Positions 30,701-44,545 of a DNA stretch of 64,000 nucleotides are shown one piece after another. The DNA comes from Magnetococcales bacterium (GTDB taxonomy: Bacteria; Pseudomonadota; Magnetococcia; Magnetococcales; JADGCH01). The stretch's first letter is position 1. Each line of letters starts with the position of its first letter. A program made the position numbers and the translations under genes. The notes beneath the pieces are model-generated. The model was given only the letters and a program-made list of their open reading frames with translations. It had not been told where the DNA came from and ran no database searches. Where the stretch lies: contig JADGCH010000003.1 in NCBI GenBank assembly GCA_015229115.1, positions 40,189 through 104,188 on the forward strand, in the 5' to 3' direction.

Positions 30701-33700
30701 GATAACAGAAATAGCAATAACATTCCTGATTTCAGAGAATATTTAACAACCATCCAGTTGGCTACTACCAGCTGGACCACCTCCATTGACCTGACACCCA
30801 ACACCAACCATGAGATCAGGGCCATACAGACTGATACAGCCGGCAACCGCAGTGAAGTTTCATTGCCGTTGATGATTGTATCGGTCAGTTCGATCCCGGC
30901 TAATTTTGCTGCTACCCGCGATTATGCAGTCGGCAGCTATCCTGTGTCAGTCACGAGTGCTGACTTCAACAGTGATGGAAAAATTGACATTGCCTGCGTT
31001 AACGCTGGCGAAGATGAAGTTTCATTGCTGCTCGGTGATGGTCAAGGCGGATTTTCTGATGCACGGAGCTATTCCGTTGATGAGTGGCCAATTTCAATAA
31101 CTAGTGCTGACTTGAACGGCGATGGCAAAACCGATATTGTCTGCGCTAATGAGGATGATGGTAACGTCTCGCTGTTGCTTGGCGACGGCCAAGGTGGGTT
31201 CGCTGACGTTGTCAGCTATGACGTCGGTTCCTTGCCTCAATCGGTCATCAGTGCTGATTTCAATGGCGATGGTAAAATGGATATCGCTTGTGCTGATTCG
31301 GGTGACTATGGTGTCTCGGTACTGCTCGGTGATGGCCAAGGGGGACTAGCGGATGCTATCGACTTTGTCGTTGGCCATAAGCCTCTGTCCATCACCAGTG
31401 CCGATTTTAACGGCGATGGTAAAATCGACATCGCTTGTGCTAACGCAAACAGTGACAATGTTTCGCTGCTGTTCGGTGATGGCCAAGGAGGCTTCTCTGC
31501 TATTCGCAACTACGCCGTTGGTGACGCCCCCGTCTCAATCACCGTTGCTGACTTCAATATCGATGGTAAAACTGACATTGTTTGTGCTAATGCGAGCAGT
31601 AATAGTGTGTCGTTACTGCTCGGTGATGGTCAGGGGGGCTTCATTCCCGCCCGTAACTACGCCGTCGGTAGATCCCCACAGTCAGTCATCAGTGTCGACT
31701 TTAACGGAGACGGTAGCAGTGATATTGTTTGCTCTAACCTAGATGATGATAACGTGTCTCTGTTGCTTGGGGATGGCCAGGGAGGATTTGCTGATGCCCA
31801 CAACTACATCACTGGTAGTGGTGCTTACTCAGTTGCCAGTGCTGATTTCAACGGCGATGGTACCAATGACATTGTCTGTGCGAACGGGTACGATGATAAC
31901 GTCTCGGTATTGCTAGGGGTGCCTTTACATTTGGTCGCTGACGATGATGGTGGCTCTTTCAATGACGACAACATTACCCGTCAGACCAGAGGCTTAACCT
32001 TTCGTGGCCGTATCAACCACAGTGACAAGAGTGTGACCCTCTTTGACGACATCAACGGCAACGATAGCGTTGATGAAGGCGAAGTATGGGCAACCACTGC
32101 TGTGGTTAATGGGGAGTGGGCGGTGGATGTGTCGCTATCGGCTGGACCACATGCCGTCAAGAGTGTCTCCGCTGGTGCTGTGTCACCGCCCTTGGCGCTT
32201 TTGGTGGATACGGTGGCACCAGAGGTTACCATTCCATTAGCCGACACCACCGTCAGTCAACTATCTCCCACCCTCACTGGTTCGATAGCCGATGACAGCG
32301 CCTGTACTCTTGCATTGCGGGTGTTTGACCAGACCAGCCAATGTTACCTGGTACGTCAAAACGGTCAATGGCGTGTTAGCACGGCCGATCATGCCTGGAC
32401 CTCCGTGGTGGCCACCGATACAGCCGATTGGCAAAATTGGAGTATCAAAGCTGATGAAGCATGGGCCTACAATCACGTCTATCAGCTGACCACCCGGGCG
32501 GTTGACCGGGCTGGTAATGAGCGTGTGCAGCAGTTCAATTTGGGCTATGGTGAAAAGATCGCCACCAGGATTGAGCTGGCCCAATCGCTTTATGCCATCA
32601 ATCCAGAGCAGAGCATCACCCTGCAAGGTCAGTTGTTGCGCCAGGATGGCAAGGTGTGGGGCCGAGATCTTTCCGGCCAGAGCGTGCGGATGCAAGTCAC
32701 TGCTCCCGATGGTGAGGTCACCACTGTCGCCACCACTGCTGATATCGATGGTCGGTTTCGTTTTGCCGATCTGACTGGATTGAGCCAGAAAGGCAACTAC
32801 AAGTTACAAGTCTCTACAGAAGATGACCTGATCGTCGGCGGAGCTTCCAGCTTTGCCGATGTGCGGGTTGGGCCACCGGTCGGTTATGTCATTTTGGTAC
32901 AGGGGCTGTTGCAGACTGGATCTGGTGCACCTGAGGGGTTATTAGCTCATAAGCGTAGCACCAATCGCATCTATCAGACGCTGCTGCGGCGTGGCTTTAC
33001 GGCGGATAACATTCGCTACCTCAACGCCGATACCGCTGCTTTGGGACCCAATCCCGATGCCGGCAAGATCGCTGATTACCGCAACCTGCTGGGTGTTCCG
33101 GCTGGTTCGATGTTTAACACCGACTTCTTGCCAACTCGCGACAACATACGGGCGGCCATTGAGACCTGGGCCTATGACAAAATGACCGGAGCGGCGGCAC
33201 CGCTTTATCTGGTCATGGTCGATCATGGCAGCCCGGAGACGCTCTATATTGGTAAGGATAACAGCGATGGTCGGGTGACGTCGACGGACCTGGCCAACTG
33301 GCTCAATCGGCTTGATAGCAAACTGGCCTCGACAGCTGTGGGCAATGCTGGCAAGCTGGCCTTGAAAGAGGATCAGACGGTCATTCTTGGTTCGTGCTAC
33401 TCGGGCAGTTTTATGGATGATCTCTCCCGGGACGAGGTCAACAACAAGAATCGCATGGTCATCACCAGTGCTACTGCCAAGGAGAAGTCCTATCGCGGAG
33501 CGACCGAGTCGGACGGCATCCAGGATGGTGAGCTGTTTTTGCAGCATCTGTTTCAAGCCTTGGGACGGGGCAAGACCTTTTACGAGGCCTTTACCGATGC
33601 TACACGCCTGACGGAGAACACGCCGGGTATTGCCAACAACGTGAGCAATGCCAAGGATAACACCAAGCAGGAGCGCATGATCAGCAAGATCAACGACAAC

Positions 33701-35419
33701 TCTGGCCAGCATCCTCTGTTGGAGGATAACGGTGATAAGATCGGTAGCAATGCCTTGTCAACACAAAGCAGCCAGGATGGAGCCGTGGCTAAAGACAGGG
33801 TATTGGGCATGACGCTGGCTAGTCTGAGCAACTCGCTGGAACATCAGGCACAGGTGGCCGCCGTGGCACCGACGGTCTATGACATCGGCACGGCCACCAC
33901 AACGCTGCTGTGGGCCAGGGATAACAGCTTGACGGCAACACCCAACGCTGGGGCGGCCTGGGTGACGATGATGGGGCCCGGAACACAGCAGGCGTCGAGC
34001 AGTGGCAACTTCCAGATCAGTCTTGACTTGCCTACCGGTAGCCTGAATTATAACGCCGAACAGCGGCGATGGGAGATCGACAGCAAGGCTATCAGCGGTT
34101 TTACTGGCTTCACCCTGCCGGGACGTTACCAGCTGCAATATACCGTGCGTGATACCGAGACTGGCGAGGTGTCAACACCGGTGATGGGCAATGTCTATAA
34201 GGGCAAGAGCGGCAACCGCGCCCCGGGCACGATAACGCTGCAGGCCCCGTCAGCCACTGGTCAGGTCAGCCGCATTGGTCTGTTCAACTGGAGCGATGCT
34301 ATTGACCCCGATGGGGATGCTGTTAGTTATAACCTGGTTGTCACCTCAGACCAGGCCAGTAGCACGGTGGTCTATCGACAAGAGAATCTGGAACTGTCGC
34401 AGGCCCTGGTTGATTTTAAGGGTCTGTTGGAGCAGGGTAACTACTGGTGGCAGGTCGAGGCGGTCGATTTTTATGGAAAACTGACGACCAGTGCCAACAG
34501 GGCGTTCAGTCTGACCTTCCAGAACGATATTCCGGCGGTGTTGCAGGGGGTGGTCTATAGCAATCAGGATTACAGCGCTATTACCGGAGCGACCATCAAG
34601 CTCAATGGCCAAGTGATCAGCAGCAGCGAGAGCAACGGTAGCTTGGCGGCGTTGATCGCCGCTAGCAGTGGCACTTTGACCATCGAGAAAGCGGGTTATC
34701 AGACCAAAACAGTGCCATTGGACAAGGTTGATAAGGGTTCTGTCAACCAGATGGTGTTTGGTCTGGACGGTGGCACGGCATCGGTGGGGGTGCGTTACAA
34801 GCTCAATGGTGGTAAGGAGACCACGGCTGCCTCGGTGGTGGGCACCAGCAAGACCGATACTGTGACGTTGCTGAGCGATGGTAAAGTGACGATCAAGGCT
34901 GTTGAAAGCGTGGTCGGTAGCGGCGGCACCGATACCATCACCCTGGCCACGGCTGGTACGGTCGTGGTCGTTGACGTTGAAACGGTGATCGGTTCCGGTG
35001 GGGCCGATACCATCATCCTCAGCAGTAGCAACACCACGCCGGTGATCCTGATCGGCGGTGGTGGGGCGGATAAACTCACCGGTAGCGGCGGTGCCAGAAC
35101 GACGTTTCGTTATACCAGCGCTGCCGAGACATCGCCGACGGTGAAGGACACCGTCACCAATTTCGCCGCCAACCTCGATGTCATCGAGATTCTGGCCAGT
35201 CTGCGCAAGGGTAGCTGGAGCGACAGCAGCGCATTCATTGGCTCAACCACTTTTAACGGCAAGGGGGCCTGCCAGATCCGCTTCGATGACAAGAGCAAGC
35301 TGTTGCAGATTGATCTTGATGGTAAAGGCGACAAGAAGGCCGAGATGGCCTTGACCCTGACGGGGGTCAAGCTGGCCGATCTGCAGGCCAATCGTGGTTG
35401 GCTGAGCTGGAGTGGGTGA
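27773..35419 (+). CDS. Giant (2548 aa) FG-GAP/VCBS-repeat protein with cadherin-like region, clan CD (C13/caspase-like) peptidase-like domain and RTX/T1SS-like C-terminus
   Basis: About 17 DxNxDGxxDI repeats; VMVDHGS (H1818) and VILGSCYSGSF (C1875); C-terminal GGGGADKLTG...VTNFAANLDVIEI. Confidence 0.88.
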   Translation: MATYSISFAPAVNHAVGGPPVAIASTDVNGDGNIDLVAGLSGGTASLLPGDGRGGFAPASDYTGHWPQSINRADFDGDGSIDLVNVSFSDDRVLLLFGDGTGHFAPAIHYTVGDGPIAVTTADFNGDGKIDIACANFLNNNISLLLNNTPPAAPTGLDLDAADDLGGSNSDNITRQTSSLTIMGSSGVVGANIVLFDDQDNDGLIDSGEALVTTDVTAADWSVDINLTAGTHAIRAIQVDAMGSSSRASQPMTIMIPTTNRAPTVSGLSRSMDEDNYSPLDLTFADFKAQFNDSDGDELSSIKITRLPSYGALRWYNGDAITAITLNQEIAISGIEYVPHANWHGHDNFSWSGSDGQLDATHSATVDITVKPVGDTPALTNFSKTGPRNRAIPFTGHDFIGQFSDVDGDSLARIRITQLPDSGSLTLAGVAVTINQEVAGSHIGDLVFTPVAEWEGLVSWRWQGFDGVNWSHDATIYLAVGTYTKPVLFEPFFITSYVTGSPQAVVGADFNNDGKADIACANTGSDGVSLLFGDGLGGLTIVRHYAVGIRPRSIISADFNNDGKADIACANAGSDDVSVLLGDGQGGLTNAHNYATGSLPYSVGSSDFNGDGKADLICANGDDSNISVLLGDGQGGFSDASNYAVGVSPRSVTVADFNGDNKADIVCANATSDDISILLGNGQGGFANASSYAIGGTPFSVTSADFNSDGKADIVCTSSYKDEVLLLLGDGQGGFAVPRGYAVGDFPGSVISADFNSDGRADVFCVNEGSDDGALLLGDGQGGFAVIHRYVVGDWPQSASSADFNSDGLTDIVVATNQRSEEISLLLSGALDLDTDSDSGPSDHDNITHRTSGLTLRGVGTSGTTLVLFDDRNHSNRVDIGEVLATNHVTGTVWQSDVSLAPGTHAIRFIETDGSSNHVPSSMLMVTVDTTITTPTDLDLADESDDGFANSDNITSHRVVTISGSGGEVGATLLLFDNRNSNNIPDFREYLTTIQLATTSWTTSIDLTPNTNHEIRAIQTDTAGNRSEVSLPLMIVSVSSIPANFAATRDYAVGSYPVSVTSADFNSDGKIDIACVNAGEDEVSLLLGDGQGGFSDARSYSVDEWPISITSADLNGDGKTDIVCANEDDGNVSLLLGDGQGGFADVVSYDVGSLPQSVISADFNGDGKMDIACADSGDYGVSVLLGDGQGGLADAIDFVVGHKPLSITSADFNGDGKIDIACANANSDNVSLLFGDGQGGFSAIRNYAVGDAPVSITVADFNIDGKTDIVCANASSNSVSLLLGDGQGGFIPARNYAVGRSPQSVISVDFNGDGSSDIVCSNLDDDNVSLLLGDGQGGFADAHNYITGSGAYSVASADFNGDGTNDIVCANGYDDNVSVLLGVPLHLVADDDGGSFNDDNITRQTRGLTFRGRINHSDKSVTLFDDINGNDSVDEGEVWATTAVVNGEWAVDVSLSAGPHAVKSVSAGAVSPPLALLVDTVAPEVTIPLADTTVSQLSPTLTGSIADDSACTLALRVFDQTSQCYLVRQNGQWRVSTADHAWTSVVATDTADWQNWSIKADEAWAYNHVYQLTTRAVDRAGNERVQQFNLGYGEKIATRIELAQSLYAINPEQSITLQGQLLRQDGKVWGRDLSGQSVRMQVTAPDGEVTTVATTADIDGRFRFADLTGLSQKGNYKLQVSTEDDLIVGGASSFADVRVGPPVGYVILVQGLLQTGSGAPEGLLAHKRSTNRIYQTLLRRGFTADNIRYLNADTAALGPNPDAGKIADYRNLLGVPAGSMFNTDFLPTRDNIRAAIETWAYDKMTGAAAPLYLVMVDHGSPETLYIGKDNSDGRVTSTDLANWLNRLDSKLASTAVGNAGKLALKEDQTVILGSCYSGSFMDDLSRDEVNNKNRMVITSATAKEKSYRGATESDGIQDGELFLQHLFQALGRGKTFYEAFTDATRLTENTPGIANNVSNAKDNTKQERMISKINDNSGQHPLLEDNGDKIGSNALSTQSSQDGAVAKDRVLGMTLASLSNSLEHQAQVAAVAPTVYDIGTATTTLLWARDNSLTATPNAGAAWVTMMGPGTQQASSSGNFQISLDLPTGSLNYNAEQRRWEIDSKAISGFTGFTLPGRYQLQYTVRDTETGEVSTPVMGNVYKGKSGNRAPGTITLQAPSATGQVSRIGLFNWSDAIDPDGDAVSYNLVVTSDQASSTVVYRQENLELSQALVDFKGLLEQGNYWWQVEAVDFYGKLTTSANRAFSLTFQNDIPAVLQGVVYSNQDYSAITGATIKLNGQVISSSESNGSLAALIAASSGTLTIEKAGYQTKTVPLDKVDKGSVNQMVFGLDGGTASVGVRYKLNGGKETTAASVVGTSKTDTVTLLSDGKVTIKAVESVVGSGGTDTITLATAGTVVVVDVETVIGSGGADTIILSSSNTTPVILIGGGGADKLTGSGGARTTFRYTSAAETSPTVKDTVTNFAANLDVIEILASLRKGSWSDSSAFIGSTTFNGKGACQIRFDDKSKLLQIDLDGKGDKKAEMALTLTGVKLADLQANRGWLSWSG
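29270..31920 (+). repeat. Two blocks of about seven FG-GAP repeats each (about 180-bp period), at about 29270-30250 and 30900-31920
   Basis: Recurring ADFNGDGKADIVCAN...VSLLLGDGQGGF units in translation. Confidence 0.88.
32880..33640 (+). other. Clan CD cysteine peptidase-like domain within the giant protein (approximate bounds)
   Basis: GYVILVQGLL...PLYLVMVDHGSPETLYI...KEDQTVILGSCYSGSFMDDLS...FLQHLFQALGRGKTFYEAF. Confidence 0.75.
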
Positions 35420-35429
35420 TGGAGACCCC

Positions 35430-39482
<4,053 letters not shown>

Positions 39483-39492
39483 GTTTTCGTGG

Positions 39493-39744
39493 TTACTTGG
39501 TTTTTCTGGCAGCGCTGTTGCGTGTGGTGGTGCCAGACTCGTTGATGCCATATTTGCGCATGAACCGCTCAACACGTCCGGCGGTGTCCACCAGTTTGTG
39601 CTTGCCGGTGAAGAAAGGATGGCAGGACGAGCAGACGCCCAGCGTCAGGTTACCTGCTGCCGTAGAACGAGTGGTAAAGCTGTTCTGACATCCCACGCAG
39701 GTAAAAACACTCTCGGTGTAGGCAGGGTGAATGTCTTTTTTCAT
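39493..39744 (-). CDS. rpmE: 50S ribosomal protein L31
   Basis: MKKDIHPAY...CVGCQNSF...[24 protein letters not shown]. Confidence 0.95.
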   Translation of the reverse strand: MKKDIHPAYTESVFTCVGCQNSFTTRSTAAGNLTLGVCSSCHPFFTGKHKLVDTAGRVERFMRKYGINESGTTTRNSAARKTK

Positions 39745-39755
39745 GGTTGAATCCC

Positions 39756-41015
39756 CTAGGTGTTCATGCTGGCGAAAAATTCTTTGTTGTCTTTGGTCGT
39801 TTTCAGCTTATCCAGCAGGAACGTCATGGAGTCGAGCGATCCCATCGGTAATAGAATACGACGTAAAATCCACAGTTTACTAAGTTCATCCCGCTCCGTC
39901 AACAGCTCTTCCTTGCGGGTACCTGATTTGGCGATATCGATGGCCGGGAAGATGCGTTTTTCCACCAGCTTGCGGTCAAGGTGGACTTCCATGTTGCCGG
40001 TGCCCTTGAACTCTTCAAAGATGACCTCATCCATGCGCGAGCCAGTATCGACCAGGGCCGTGGCGATGATGGTCAGCGAACCGCCCTCCTCAATGTTGCG
40101 GGCCGCACCAAAAAAACGCTTCGGTCGTTGCAGGGCGTTGGCATCGATACCACCGGAAAGAACCTTACCCGAAGAAGGGGCGACGGTATTATAGGCACGC
40201 GCCAGGCGGGTGATGGAGTCGAGCAGGATGACCACATCGTGCTTATGTTCCACCAGACGTTTGGCCTTCTCGATCACCATTTCCGCTACCTGGATATGAC
40301 GGGTCGCTGGTTCATCAAAGGTTGAGGAAACCACCTCACCCTTGACCGAGCGTTTCATGTCGGTCACTTCCTCAGGTCGTTCATCAATCAGCAACACCAG
40401 CAGAATCACTTCCGGGTGGTTTTTCGCGATCGAGTGGGCGATGCTCTGCATCAGCATGGTCTTGCCGGTGCGTGGTTGGGCAACGATCAGACCTCGTTGT
40501 CCCTTGCCAATGGGACAAATGAGATCGAGTACACGTGGGCCGAGATCGTCACTATACTCCCCGTCCACTTCCATGGCCAAGCGTTGCTGTGGGTAAAGGG
40601 GCGTCAGATTGTCAAACAGAATCTTATTGCGCGCCTTGAGGGGATCTTCATAGTTGATCTTTTCAACACGCAACAGGGCGAAGTAGCGTTCTCCCTCTTT
40701 GGGAGCGCGGATCTGTCCTTCGACGACGTCGCCGGTGCGCAACCCGAAACGGCGAATTTGCGATGGTGAGACATAGATATCATCGGGGCCAGGCAGGTAG
40801 TTGGTTTCAGGCGACCTGAGAAAACCAAAGCCATCCTGCAGGATTTCCAGCACACCATCAGCATAGATCTGCCCGTTCTTTTCGGTTTCTTCCTTGAGAA
40901 GAATGGCATAGATGAGCTCCTGACGTCTCATGCTGCTCATGCCTTCGATCTTCATATCGGTGGCGATCTGGGACAATTCGGACACGGTTTTGTTTTTTAG
41001 TTCTTTGAGATTCAT
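39756..41015 (-). CDS. rho: Transcription termination factor Rho
   Basis: [14 protein letters not shown] start; [36 protein letters not shown]. Confidence 0.97.
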   Translation of the reverse strand: MNLKELKNKTVSELSQIATDMKIEGMSSMRRQELIYAILLKEETEKNGQIYADGVLEILQDGFGFLRSPETNYLPGPDDIYVSPSQIRRFGLRTGDVVEGQIRAPKEGERYFALLRVEKINYEDPLKARNKILFDNLTPLYPQQRLAMEVDGEYSDDLGPRVLDLICPIGKGQRGLIVAQPRTGKTMLMQSIAHSIAKNHPEVILLVLLIDERPEEVTDMKRSVKGEVVSSTFDEPATRHIQVAEMVIEKAKRLVEHKHDVVILLDSITRLARAYNTVAPSSGKVLSGGIDANALQRPKRFFGAARNIEEGGSLTIIATALVDTGSRMDEVIFEEFKGTGNMEVHLDRKLVEKRIFPAIDIAKSGTRKEELLTERDELSKLWILRRILLPMGSLDSMTFLLDKLKTTKDNKEFFASMNT

Positions 41016-41132
41016 GACAGCTTCGGAAGATGGATTGTTGACGAGCAAGGGTACAACGTGGACGACAGAAGTATTTTTCAAGAGTCGCACGGGAGAGGAT
41101 GGCCGCAAGGTTAGAGACAAGCTCAGCAAAAG

Positions 41133-41825
41133 TCAACCAAAAAAATGATGGGTTGGCAGATTGGCAGGCAGAAAAGGAGACCACAACAGCGGCCAGACCC
41201 GATCGGTGGCTGTCGCATACTCTTCCGTCAGCTGCTGCCACAGGGTTGCGACCTGTTGCTGGGTGTCAGCCCATGGACCGCTATTATCGATCACCCGATC
41301 CGCCCGCTGCCGCTTTTGCTGTTCCGATAATTGTCGTGCCATCATGGCCTGTTGCACGGCCTGTTGAGAGGGATTCATCATACCGCCGCGTTGCTGCAAG
41401 CGCTGCTGCTGGCTGCTGCCACAGAGCACGGCGACGGTGCTATCGCAAAGCTGCTCAGCTCCTGTTTCAAACAGCAGCGGTATATCCAGCAACGCCACAG
41501 CCTGTTGATCCTGCTGGGCCAGATGGAACAGCGCGATGGCCTGCAACTGACGCACCCTGGGATGGATGATCTGCTCCAGTTGCTGCCACCGTTCCTGATC
41601 GTGGCCAAGGCGGGTTGCCAACAAGGCACGGTTGATCTGGCCTCCTGGCTGGAGCAGATCGTGACCAAACCGGTCGATCACCAGCTGCCACCCCTCTGTG
41701 TTGGGTTCGATGGCCTGCCGTGCCATCTGATCAGCATTGAGCCAATGTCCCCCCAGATCCACCAGGGCACGGGCCACGCTGCTTTTGCCAGCACCTATAA
41801 CGCCTGTGATGCCGACAATCCACAT
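41133..41825 (-). CDS. coaE: Dephospho-CoA kinase
   Basis: GITGVIGAGKSSVARAL, LLDIPLLFETG. Confidence 0.9.
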   Translation of the reverse strand: MWIVGITGVIGAGKSSVARALVDLGGHWLNADQMARQAIEPNTEGWQLVIDRFGHDLLQPGGQINRALLATRLGHDQERWQQLEQIIHPRVRQLQAIALFHLAQQDQQAVALLDIPLLFETGAEQLCDSTVAVLCGSSQQQRLQQRGGMMNPSQQAVQQAMMARQLSEQQKRQRADRVIDNSGPWADTQQQVATLWQQLTEEYATATDRVWPLLWSPFLPANLPTHHFFG

Positions 41826-41828
41826 GGC

Positions 41829-42626
41829 TCAGTACATCCTGCCCAGATACCACAGGTAGAATGCTGGGCCGTAAAACAGGTAAATCCAGGCTGACAGGGC
41901 TAGGTAGGGTCCAAAAGGGATCGGTAGATGCCGATTACGGCCACTGACCAGGATCCATGCGATGCCGGCTACGCTGCCCAGCACGGCGGCGCAGAAGAGG
42001 GTAAAGGGCAAGGCTTGCCATCCGAGCCAGGCACCGATCATGGCAAACAGCTTGATATCACCCAGTCCCATGCCCTGTTTGCCGGCCAGGGTAGCAAAGA
42101 TCCAGGCAAAGGCGCGCAAGCCGATATAGCCGGTCAGGGCGCCAATGCCGGCATATTCCAGCGTTGGCAGGGGAGCGTGCCAGCCAGGGAGTCCTAACGA
42201 TGGAATCCCGGCAATTAGCAATCCAGTGGCAATCCCTGGCTTCGTGATGACGTCTGGCAGGATATAGTGGTCAAAGTCAATGAACGACAACACGATCAAG
42301 GCGCATCCAAAGCTGAATAACAACAGGGTCTCGACCATCGGTCCATGCAGGGTCGTCACACTCCAGGCCATCAGGGCCGTCAGCAGTTCAACCAGAGGAT
42401 AACGCCCTGAAATAGCGCTCTGACAGTGGCGACAACGGCCGCGCAACAGCAGCCAGCCAATCACCGGGATATTGTCGCTCCAGCGGATGGCATGCTGGCA
42501 ATGGGGGCAGTGGGAAGCTGGATGAACGATGCTTTCGCTACGGGGTACGCGATAGATGCAGACGTTGAGAAAACTGCCGCACACCAGCCCGAGCAGAATC
42601 ATGAGCGCATCTGGTTGATCCATCAT
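41829..42626 (-). CDS. pilD: Prepilin peptidase (A24 family)
   Basis: GSFLNVCIYRVPR, CPHC...CRHC, FIDFDHYILPD, GLGDIKLFAMIGAWLG. Confidence 0.93.
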   Translation of the reverse strand: MMDQPDALMILLGLVCGSFLNVCIYRVPRSESIVHPASHCPHCQHAIRWSDNIPVIGWLLLRGRCRHCQSAISGRYPLVELLTALMAWSVTTLHGPMVETLLLFSFGCALIVLSFIDFDHYILPDVITKPGIATGLLIAGIPSLGLPGWHAPLPTLEYAGIGALTGYIGLRAFAWIFATLAGKQGMGLGDIKLFAMIGAWLGWQALPFTLFCAAVLGSVAGIAWILVSGRNRHLPIPFGPYLALSAWIYLFYGPAFYLWYLGRMY

Positions 42627-42645
42627 GGTGATTGCATCCTATTCA

Positions 42646-44031
42646 TTATCGTTGAGGCCTTTCATGACGCAATTTCTGCACGTGTGCCAGCTCTGACTGG
42701 AGGTGATGGCGTTCCGGGGCATCGACTGGCAGGGTCCGTGCAGCCTCGCGGTAGTGCCAAAACGAGGCATCCAGATCCATCACCAGATGGGCATGACGGG
42801 CTAGGGCCAGATGACTGTAACCGGTGCGGCCCAGCTGTTCTTCGACCTGTCCCAGCAAATAGAAGGTGCTGGCCTCTTCCTGATCGTCCAGGGTCAACTG
42901 GCGCAGGATGTGGCTGGCAGCTCGTGGATCCTTGCGTTCACTGAGAACAAGGGCCAAGTGGTAACGTAGATCGGTATGGTTGATCTGGTGGCGCAACGCC
43001 AGACGTAAATCGGCTTCCGCCTGTGACAGATGACCCTGTTCCCTGTAGGTGAGAGCCCGTTCCCGCAGTAGCCAGGGATCGTCCGGTTGTTCCCGCAGCA
43101 ACTGGTTGAACATGGACAGGGCATCGTTCAGTTCTCCGGCGTAACGGTGCGCCAGTGCCAAGCCATAGCGTTGGGCCAGAGGATGGCGGGTGTCGGGTTG
43201 TTGAGCCATCTGCTGCTGCAGCTCGCGGGCAAACTGTTTCGGATCGGTAGCCTGAATGGCCGTTAGCTTGGCTTGTACTCGGGCGAACAGTTGTTGTTCG
43301 GCATCCATGACGGACTGGACCGGCTGGCGCTGCTGTTGGGCCTGTGCCAGATCACGCAGTTCGATCACCCTCTGCGAGTTGAGCGGATGGGTCAGCAGAT
43401 AGGGAGCCGGTAACACGGTCAGGCGTTGTTCACGGTTGATGCGCTCCATGAAACTGACCATGCCCTCGCTACTCAGATGGGCACGGCTGAGATAGTGGAT
43501 CGCCAGTTGATCGGCCTGATGTTCTTTTTGGCGCATGGTGTCCAGCAGGGTGCTTTGGCCTGATGCCGCCCCTCCCATCAAAGTGGCACCGACGATCTGG
43601 CCATCCTTGGCGGCAAGCCCGGCAACGAGACCGGCTGCCATGGTGATCAGGGTACGTACCGAGACATTCCTGGCCGTCTCCTGCAGCTGTATTGCGTGTC
43701 CGGCAGCTAGATGTCCCAGCTCGTGGGCCAGCACGCCCACAATTTCTCCAGGATTTTGCGCCGTTTGTAATAAACCACTGTTCACGACAATATGGTGATT
43801 GGGCAGGGCAAAAGCATTCACGCTAGGGGCTAGGATGATGTGAAATTGCACCGGTCGCTGTGCCGCCAGTCCGGCGGCTTCGATCAGGGGCTGTCCCAGG
43901 TGCTGCAGCAGCTCAAGGGACTCCGGGTCACGCAGCAGCTGAACGGTGGCCGCATGGCCCTGTTGGACGTGGCTGGCTACGGATAGTAGCGTCATCACCA
44001 GTAATCGGACAATCAGGCTGGATTTTTGCAT
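42646..44031 (-). CDS. M48-family metalloprotease with C-terminal TPR-like region (BepA-like)
   Basis: GVLAHELGHLAAGH zinc motif; signal peptide; helical repeats. Confidence 0.88.
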   Translation of the reverse strand: MQKSSLIVRLLVMTLLSVASHVQQGHAATVQLLRDPESLELLQHLGQPLIEAAGLAAQRPVQFHIILAPSVNAFALPNHHIVVNSGLLQTAQNPGEIVGVLAHELGHLAAGHAIQLQETARNVSVRTLITMAAGLVAGLAAKDGQIVGATLMGGAASGQSTLLDTMRQKEHQADQLAIHYLSRAHLSSEGMVSFMERINREQRLTVLPAPYLLTHPLNSQRVIELRDLAQAQQQRQPVQSVMDAEQQLFARVQAKLTAIQATDPKQFARELQQQMAQQPDTRHPLAQRYGLALAHRYAGELNDALSMFNQLLREQPDDPWLLRERALTYREQGHLSQAEADLRLALRHQINHTDLRYHLALVLSERKDPRAASHILRQLTLDDQEEASTFYLLGQVEEQLGRTGYSHLALARHAHLVMDLDASFWHYREAARTLPVDAPERHHLQSELAHVQKLRHERPQR

Positions 44032-44102
44032 AACATTTCCCGTTTACAGCATGGTATCATCGGAGCTGCTGTATTCTGTTATAACACGAAAAGGCGGTTG
44101 AT

Positions 44103-44543
44103 ATGAACAGCCCTCATCGTTTTTCCCGTCTGGTTTCCATTCGTCAAATTCGCGAGGAGACCCATGCCCTGTCGCTGGCACGATCGATGAAGCGACTGGA
44201 AGAGTTGCAACAGCAGCAGCAGCGCTTGCAACAGGAAACGCTGGAGGCACAACAACAGGCGCGGCGCTCCTTTGAAGAAGGAGAACGGTTGTCGCCGTTG
44301 CTGTACGAAAATTATTATAAAGGGCAGCAGTGGCGTCAGGAGAAGCTGTGTCGTTTTATTGACGCGGCACAGCAGAATGTGGAACAGCAACGCCAACTAT
44401 GGTTTGAAGCCCGCAAGCTGTTGCAGCAGGTGGAACGTCTTGACGAGAAGGCGCAGCAACAGCAGTATCAGCAACTACGGTCAAAACAGTCCAAAGAGAT
44501 GGATCAGGTTGGCATTACCCGTTATTACCAGAAGGATCGTTAA
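44103..44543 (+). CDS. fliJ: Flagellar export protein FliJ
   Basis: Coiled-coil about 146 aa, followed by MotE-like gene. Confidence 0.7.
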   Translation: MNSPHRFSRLVSIRQIREETHALSLARSMKRLEELQQQQQRLQQETLEAQQQARRSFEEGERLSPLLYENYYKGQQWRQEKLCRFIDAAQQNVEQQRQLWFEARKLLQQVERLDEKAQQQQYQQLRSKQSKEMDQVGITRYYQKDR

Positions 44544-44545
44544 CG

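Noticed and set aside
29270-31920. Regularly spaced repeats as a possible CRISPR array
   Set aside because: Repeats are about 180 bp apart, in a continuous reading frame and encode FG-GAP protein units; no short identical repeats with unique spacers and no cas genes.
40900-41241. 127-aa minus ORF (40858-41241) upstream of rho and the longer rho ORF start at 41129
   Set aside because: Overlaps rho or its leader in another frame; conserved Rho N-terminus [14 protein letters not shown] starts at 41015.
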